From contig CABUZX010000028.1 of assembly GCA_902496185.1 (NCBI GenBank), positions 1-9,015 of the forward strand: a stretch of 9,015 nt of DNA, given 5' to 3'. The DNA is from an uncultured Subdoligranulum sp. Its GTDB lineage: Bacteria > Bacillota > Clostridia > Christensenellales > CAG-314. The translations under genes and the position numbers were made by a program. Shown one piece after another: positions 5,728 through 9,015 of this stretch. The stretch's first letter is position 1, and each line of letters starts with the position of its first letter. A model generated the notes under the pieces. It was not told where the DNA came from and did not search any database. It saw only the letters and a program-made list of their open reading frames with translations.

Positions 5728-8019
5728 CTATTCGCTATTTTCTCCATCTGCTCGATATATAATCTGCGCATTACAAAAAAATGCCCAATAAGTATTCCAG
5801 CCTGCTCTATCTTCTTCTGACACGTCTACGTATATAATTTGATCAGAATCCCAACCGTTAAAAGCACTTCTTCCTACTTCGCTAACTCCTTCTACAATAG
5901 TAATTTCTCCTAATGAAGTACAAGATTGAAAAGCATTTGAGCCTATGTATGTAAGCCCTGTTGGAATATTTATAGTTTCCAACGCATAACATCCTGCAAA
6001 CGTATTACTTTCTATCCTCGTCACAGCGCTCGGTAACGTTATGTCGGTTATATTGGTACAACCTTGAAAAGCACCCTGTCCTATACTCACAACAGTCTGC
6101 GGTATGGATACGTACTCTAATTCAAGACACCAAAAGAATGCATTTTGTCCTATGGTTGTGACACCTTGCGGTATTGTAACGTGTGTTAATTTGCCACAAT
6201 GCGCAAAAGCACTATCTCCTATACTCGTCACAGTTGACGGTATTGTTATAATAGTCAATTGTTCGCACCCAGAAAACAAACCGTTGCTTATTGTTGAAAG
6301 ATTTGCCAATACCGTTATACTTGCCAATTTTTCACACTGCGAAAAAACATACTCACCCACCGTCGTAGCATTTGACGGTATAGTTATACTCGTCAATGCT
6401 CCACAATTCTGAAAGGCTCTATTCCCTATAGTCGTCACAGTTGATGGTATAGTTATATTTACCAATAAACTACAATTAAAAAAAGTATTATTTGCTATAG
6501 TTGTCAATCCCGATGGCAATGAAACCCCCGTCATACTTGTACAAAAATTAAACGCCCCCTCTCCTATAGTTTCAACACTGTTGGGTATAAATACACCGGT
6601 AGTTGCCGTAGAATCGTCAGATAACTTCATTGTTGTCAAAATTGTACAGTAAGAAAACGCATAATTACCAATACTCTCTAGCTCCGTACCCTGATTTATT
6701 ATTATTTCAGTCAAATTTCTACAATTTTCAAATGCGTAGTCACCTATAGTCGTAACACTTGACGGTATTGTAATTTTTGTTAAGCCAAGACAATCAGCAA
6801 ACAAATTTGCACCCAAAGCCAAAATTTCCTGTCCATTTATAACAGAAGGTATTATTAATTCTCCGTTTGGCACAAAATTCAGCCCCGTTATTGTTGCCGT
6901 GCTTGCATCATAATCATAAGCAATGCTATTTACTGCCTTTAATGCGTTTAATTTGCCACCAGTAACACATAACTCGTCAAAACCGTCTAATTCATCTACA
7001 TTGTTTAATATAATTTCCTTTATTTGCGTACCTGTCAACGTTGGATCTATTGATTTCAATAACGCCGCTACACCCGTCACAAATGGTGCTGAAAAAGAAG
7101 TACCTGATACGTATTCATAACCCCCATTTCTATTTGTTGTATAAATATCCGTACCTGGAGCAAACAAATCCACACTTGTTTTGCCAAAATTTGACGCCTT
7201 AGTTGAATTAGACCAATCACCGAAATCTACTATAGTATTATCTTCATTTATGGCACCAACGGAAATTATGTTGTTTAAATTAAACTTTGACGGATATGTT
7301 GGAGATATGTTTAAATTATTAGTACCGTCAATATTAATACCTTGATTGCCTGCCGAACAAACTAATAATCCTCCCTTATTCGCATAATTATTAATAGCAT
7401 TATATAATTTATCCATTTGGCTATCAAAATAACTGCCAACATACTGCTCTCTCCATATCGCACCACTAAAGTTCAAAATAGAAATATCATCAGAACTGTT
7501 ACCATTATTTAAAGTCGATGCAGCATACTCTATTGCTTTTATTATTGCAAGGTCATTATCAAGCATTTGCACTATTACTCCATTTGAATTAAACGCATTT
7601 AACGACACTATTTTTATATTAGGAGCTACACCAACAAATTTCGTTGATGCATTATATTGCGCTGCAATTACACCTGCAACCATAGTACCATGCCCCAAAG
7701 AATCTACAGGCTCATCAGTCGGAACACCATCCATTTTATCATACATATAATTCCTATGCAAATCACCATCCTGCAGTTGAGCACCTTGTAGATGACTTGA
7801 TATACCACTGTCTATTACACCAACTAATACAGTACTACTTCCTTTTGTAAGTTGTTGTGCTTCATATATTTGAGTATTCAATTGTCCCCAATTATAAGTG
7901 TAAATAACATTATTACCTTCTGATGCCAAAACAACAGCAGGCGTTAATATCAAAAACATTACGTATAAAAATACAACCATTCCTACAATCAAACCTGTTA
8001 ATTTAATTATCTTTTGCAT
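5728..8019 (-). CDS. Secreted subtilisin-like (S8) serine protease with BspA-type leucine-rich repeats
   Basis: A 763-aa exported protein. Residues 5-32 are strongly hydrophobic and end in VLA-SEG, a likely signal peptidase site after Ala32, although an uncleaved anchor is possible. The S8 domain spans about 45-365: Asp70 in VIDSGIS, His110 in GHGTMVAG, oxyanion Asn225 in SAGNQG, and nucleophile Ser308 in SGTSFSAP. All catalytic residues are present. From about 385 to 727 come 13-14 BspA-type repeats (LRR_5, pattern ITIPSSVTTIGxxAFxxC, about 23 residues), an adhesion or ligand-binding solenoid. After the repeats there is only a short tail; no LPxTG motif, SLH domain, dockerin or C-terminal membrane span is seen. 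Only about 25-35 residues separate the signal peptide from the protease fold, too few for an I9 propeptide. The start at 8019 has AAGGAGA (8028-8034). It is the last gene of a three-gene operon, 23 bases after its neighbour. Confidence 0.94.
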   Translation of the reverse strand: MQKIIKLTGLIVGMVVFLYVMFLILTPAVVLASEGNNVIYTYNWGQLNTQIYEAQQLTKGSSTVLVGVIDSGISSHLQGAQLQDGDLHRNYMYDKMDGVPTDEPVDSLGHGTMVAGVIAAQYNASTKFVGVAPNIKIVSLNAFNSNGVIVQMLDNDLAIIKAIEYAASTLNNGNSSDDISILNFSGAIWREQYVGSYFDSQMDKLYNAINNYANKGGLLVCSAGNQGINIDGTNNLNISPTYPSKFNLNNIISVGAINEDNTIVDFGDWSNSTKASNFGKTSVDLFAPGTDIYTTNRNGGYEYVSGTSFSAPFVTGVAALLKSIDPTLTGTQIKEIILNNVDELDGFDELCVTGGKLNALKAVNSIAYDYDASTATITGLNFVPNGELIIPSVINGQEILALGANLFADCLGLTKITIPSSVTTIGDYAFENCRNLTEIIINQGTELESIGNYAFSYCTILTTMKLSDDSTATTGVFIPNSVETIGEGAFNFCTSMTGVSLPSGLTTIANNTFFNCSLLVNITIPSTVTTIGNRAFQNCGALTSITIPSNATTVGEYVFSQCEKLASITVLANLSTISNGLFSGCEQLTIITIPSTVTSIGDSAFAHCGKLTHVTIPQGVTTIGQNAFFWCLELEYVSIPQTVVSIGQGAFQGCTNITDITLPSAVTRIESNTFAGCYALETINIPTGLTYIGSNAFQSCTSLGEITIVEGVSEVGRSAFNGWDSDQIIYVDVSEEDRAGWNTYWAFFCNAQIIYRADGENSE
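5841..6815 (-). repeat. Tandem ~69-bp units encoding BspA leucine-rich repeats
   Basis: The segment encodes about 13-14 consecutive repeats within the protease. Most units encode TIPSxVTTIGxxAFxxCxxLTxI, and two irregular ones (around residues 441-480) carry insertions. The DNA is also visibly similar between units, with recurring blocks such as GTCGTAACACTTGACGGTAT and close variants on the plus strand. Such arrays can gain or lose units by recombination. Confidence 0.85.
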
Positions 8020-8042
8020 AACTCATATCTCCTTACTTTGAT

Positions 8043-8441
8043 TTATATCCAAGAAGTCGCATCTATTATAAAAGGTAATCCTTTTACGTGCAATAACGTT
8101 CTTGCGCAATCTCTTTGGCTTTTCTTTTTTAAAAAAAGCTGATAATGCACTTTATCAATCATTTCTATTGGTGAAGGATACGGCTCTATTTTTTCTATAT
8201 TAACACATTCAAAATCTTCTACCGTAATTTCTCCATTATCAATCTTACTTGCAACTTCGAGATTAACCAATATGATTATTCTCTCCCATTCGGGCTTAAA
8301 TCTTGCATCGACCAAAATCATTTTGTCTACGTAATACCAATAAGTTTCCACCCAACTTATTGCTATTGCAGCAATTAGCAACAAGGCTATTGCTATTATA
8401 ATTATTATTTTTAATTTATTTTTGTCCATTTGTTTTTTCAT
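8043..8441 (-). CDS. Small membrane-anchored protein, paralogue of its upstream neighbour; possible trans propeptide
   Basis: A 132-aa protein that I do not recognise by name. A basic N-terminus (MKKQMDKNKLK) is followed by one hydrophobic span (about 11-30) and an extracytoplasmic domain of about 100 residues. That domain is paralogous to the product of the upstream gene: GEITVEDFECVNIEKIE (70-86) and EKIELKDFKYDNIERIE of the neighbour share 8 of 17 residues, and both then have a xxLKK strand, a helix and a final hydrophobic strand. The apparent order (strand RIIILVN, short helix, strand NIEKIE, strand YQLFLKK, helix, strand LPFIIDA) resembles the inhibitor-I9 fold of subtilase propeptides. 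This is inference from pattern, not a recognised hit. The ATG at 8441 has GGAG (8450-8453) inside the end of the preceding gene; Met5 lacks one. Only three bases separate it from the upstream stop, so translation is probably coupled. The protease gene follows after 23 bases. Confidence 0.8.
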   Translation of the reverse strand: MKKQMDKNKLKIIIIIAIALLLIAAIAISWVETYWYYVDKMILVDARFKPEWERIIILVNLEVASKIDNGEITVEDFECVNIEKIEPYPSPIEMIDKVHYQLFLKKKSQRDCARTLLHVKGLPFIIDATSWI

Positions 8442-8444
8442 AAA

Positions 8445-8891
8445 TCAATACTCCAATACTGTCGTTACGTAATCTACAAATTTCAATGTTCTAAGTTTTG
8501 CTATTGCTTTTTTTAGCTCGTCATATCCCGTCTTTTTGAGATAAATCATCATCCTTCCGTTCTGCTCGTCAATAGAAGAGTCGTATTCTGTCTTTTTTCC
8601 ACTTGAGCCACAGTACTCTATCCTTTCTATGTTGTCATACTTAAAATCTTTAAGTTCAATTTTTTCATCTACGTAATCTTGCCAATATTTGGACTCTACA
8701 ACTACTTCTAATTTGGAGTCAGAATAATCTTCTTGGTTTACTATGTTGATATAAGGCACTACGTCATCAAGTTTTGCATCAATTATCAAGTCAACCCAAA
8801 ACAAAGGAGTCATGGCTAACACAAGCAAGATGATTGTACCTATTATTAAAAGTCTCTTCCAATTAAATACTTCCTTTTTAACTTCTTCCAT
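8445..8891 (-). CDS. Small membrane-anchored protein, first gene of the protease operon; possible trans propeptide
   Basis: A 148-aa protein of unrecognised family. Residues 1-13 are charged and cytosolic, 14-32 form one membrane span, and about 33-148 should lie outside the membrane. The outer domain has the alternating pattern KLEVVVESKYW (strand), YVDEKIELKDF (helix or turn), NIERIEYC (strand), RMMIYLKKTG (strand), YDELKKAIAKLRTL (helix) and FVDYVTTVLEY (strand). The end resembles the helix-plus-strand that closes I9 propeptides, where a helix is followed by a VxxVExD-like strand that enters the protease active site. It is paralogous to the next gene and was probably created by tandem duplication. 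The ATG at 8891 is preceded by AGGAGG (8901-8906) nine bases away. No convincing promoter is seen directly upstream, so transcription may start beyond 8970 or outside the window. Confidence 0.8.
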   Translation of the reverse strand: MEEVKKEVFNWKRLLIIGTIILLVLAMTPLFWVDLIIDAKLDDVVPYINIVNQEDYSDSKLEVVVESKYWQDYVDEKIELKDFKYDNIERIEYCGSSGKKTEYDSSIDEQNGRMMIYLKKTGYDELKKAIAKLRTLKFVDYVTTVLEY

Positions 8892-8906
8892 AAAAATTTT
8901 CCTCCT

Positions 8907-8966
8907 CTTATTTTAATATTACTTTAGTTTGTGTTTTTGAGTTACTATTTTTGTTTGTTGTTGACG
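8907..8966 (-). other. A/C-rich, G-poor leader before the protease operon
   Basis: On the minus strand this stretch is built of CAA and CAAA units (for example CGTCAACAACAAACAAAAAT) and has very few G residues, so it would be unstructured as RNA. It separates the short open frame at the right edge from the first operon gene. I see no clear promoter in it; TAATAT near 8916-8921 lacks a -35 partner. Confidence 0.35.
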
Positions 8967-9014
8967 TTACATCTTACACCTCCTTTTGCCTTGTTGGCAA
9001 TATTCACAAAGAAC
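8967..9014 (-). CDS. Possible C-terminal end of an upstream gene (partial)
   Basis: One minus-strand frame is open from the window edge to TAA at 8967-8969 and would read VLCEYCQQGKRRCKM. The three Cys and the basic residues could be the tail of a zinc-binding or other small protein, but 15 codons prove little. The same bases contain a strong Shine-Dalgarno sequence (AAGGAGGT) placed five bases before ATG-TAA, and a small hairpin TTGCC-AACAA-GGCAA (8987-9001). The stretch may therefore be a leader rather than coding sequence. Confidence 0.22.
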   Translation of the reverse strand, partial: VLCEYCQQGKRRCKM

Positions 9015-9015
9015 C

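Noticed and set aside
6104..6412. Plus-strand open frame with internally repeated protein sequence.
   Set aside because: It is the antisense of the leucine-rich repeat array, so its periodicity is inherited from the real gene.
5841..6815. Regularly spaced repeats that might suggest a CRISPR array.
   Set aside because: Units are about 69 bp, imperfect, lack unique spacers and translate into a clear BspA leucine-rich repeat pattern in frame with the protease.
8427..8429. Alternative start at Met5 of the 132-aa protein.
   Set aside because: No ribosome binding site precedes it, while ATG at 8441 has GGAG eight bases upstream.

Overview
The window looks like chromosomal DNA from a low-to-moderate-GC member of the Bacillota, probably an anaerobic clostridial lineage. 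The grounds are strong GGAGG-type ribosome binding sites, close-to-consensus sigma-A promoters, short intergenic gaps with U-tract terminators, and gene families common in gut Clostridia (a COG1313 radical SAM protein, DUF4438, BspA-type leucine-rich repeats). No mobile element, tRNA, rRNA or CRISPR array is visible. Species cannot be fixed from sequence alone.

Left part (1-5000). All genes here are on the minus strand. At the left edge is the start of a lipoprotein gene with its own extended -10 promoter. Next, reading leftward, are a HAD phosphatase (149-784) and a heavy-metal P1B-type ATPase (840-2870). The HAD gene has an apparently leaderless promoter built into the terminator of the ATPase gene. 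The ATPase gene has a near-perfect promoter, a 14-bp palindrome over its -10 box, and a run of eight G residues as ribosome binding site. Then come a COG1313 radical SAM protein (3002-3871) and, upstream of it in a probable two-gene operon, a DUF4438 protein (3913-4779).

Middle part (4780-5727). A divergent promoter region separates DUF4438 from upp (uracil phosphoribosyltransferase, 4978-5604, plus strand). upp ends at a perfect 17-bp stem that can also serve the convergent operon to its right.

Right part (5728-9015). A three-gene minus-strand operon encodes two small paralogous single-pass membrane proteins (148 and 132 aa), then a 763-aa secreted subtilisin-like protease with a BspA-type leucine-rich-repeat tail. 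The protease has a complete catalytic set (D70, H110, N225, S308) but too little sequence after the signal peptide for a normal inhibitor-I9 propeptide. The predicted secondary-structure order of both small proteins resembles that missing propeptide. The most interesting reading of the window is therefore a subtilase whose propeptide/chaperone function is supplied in trans, in duplicate, by membrane-anchored proteins from the same operon. This is inference and needs structure prediction. The right edge holds a short open frame that may be the end of another gene.
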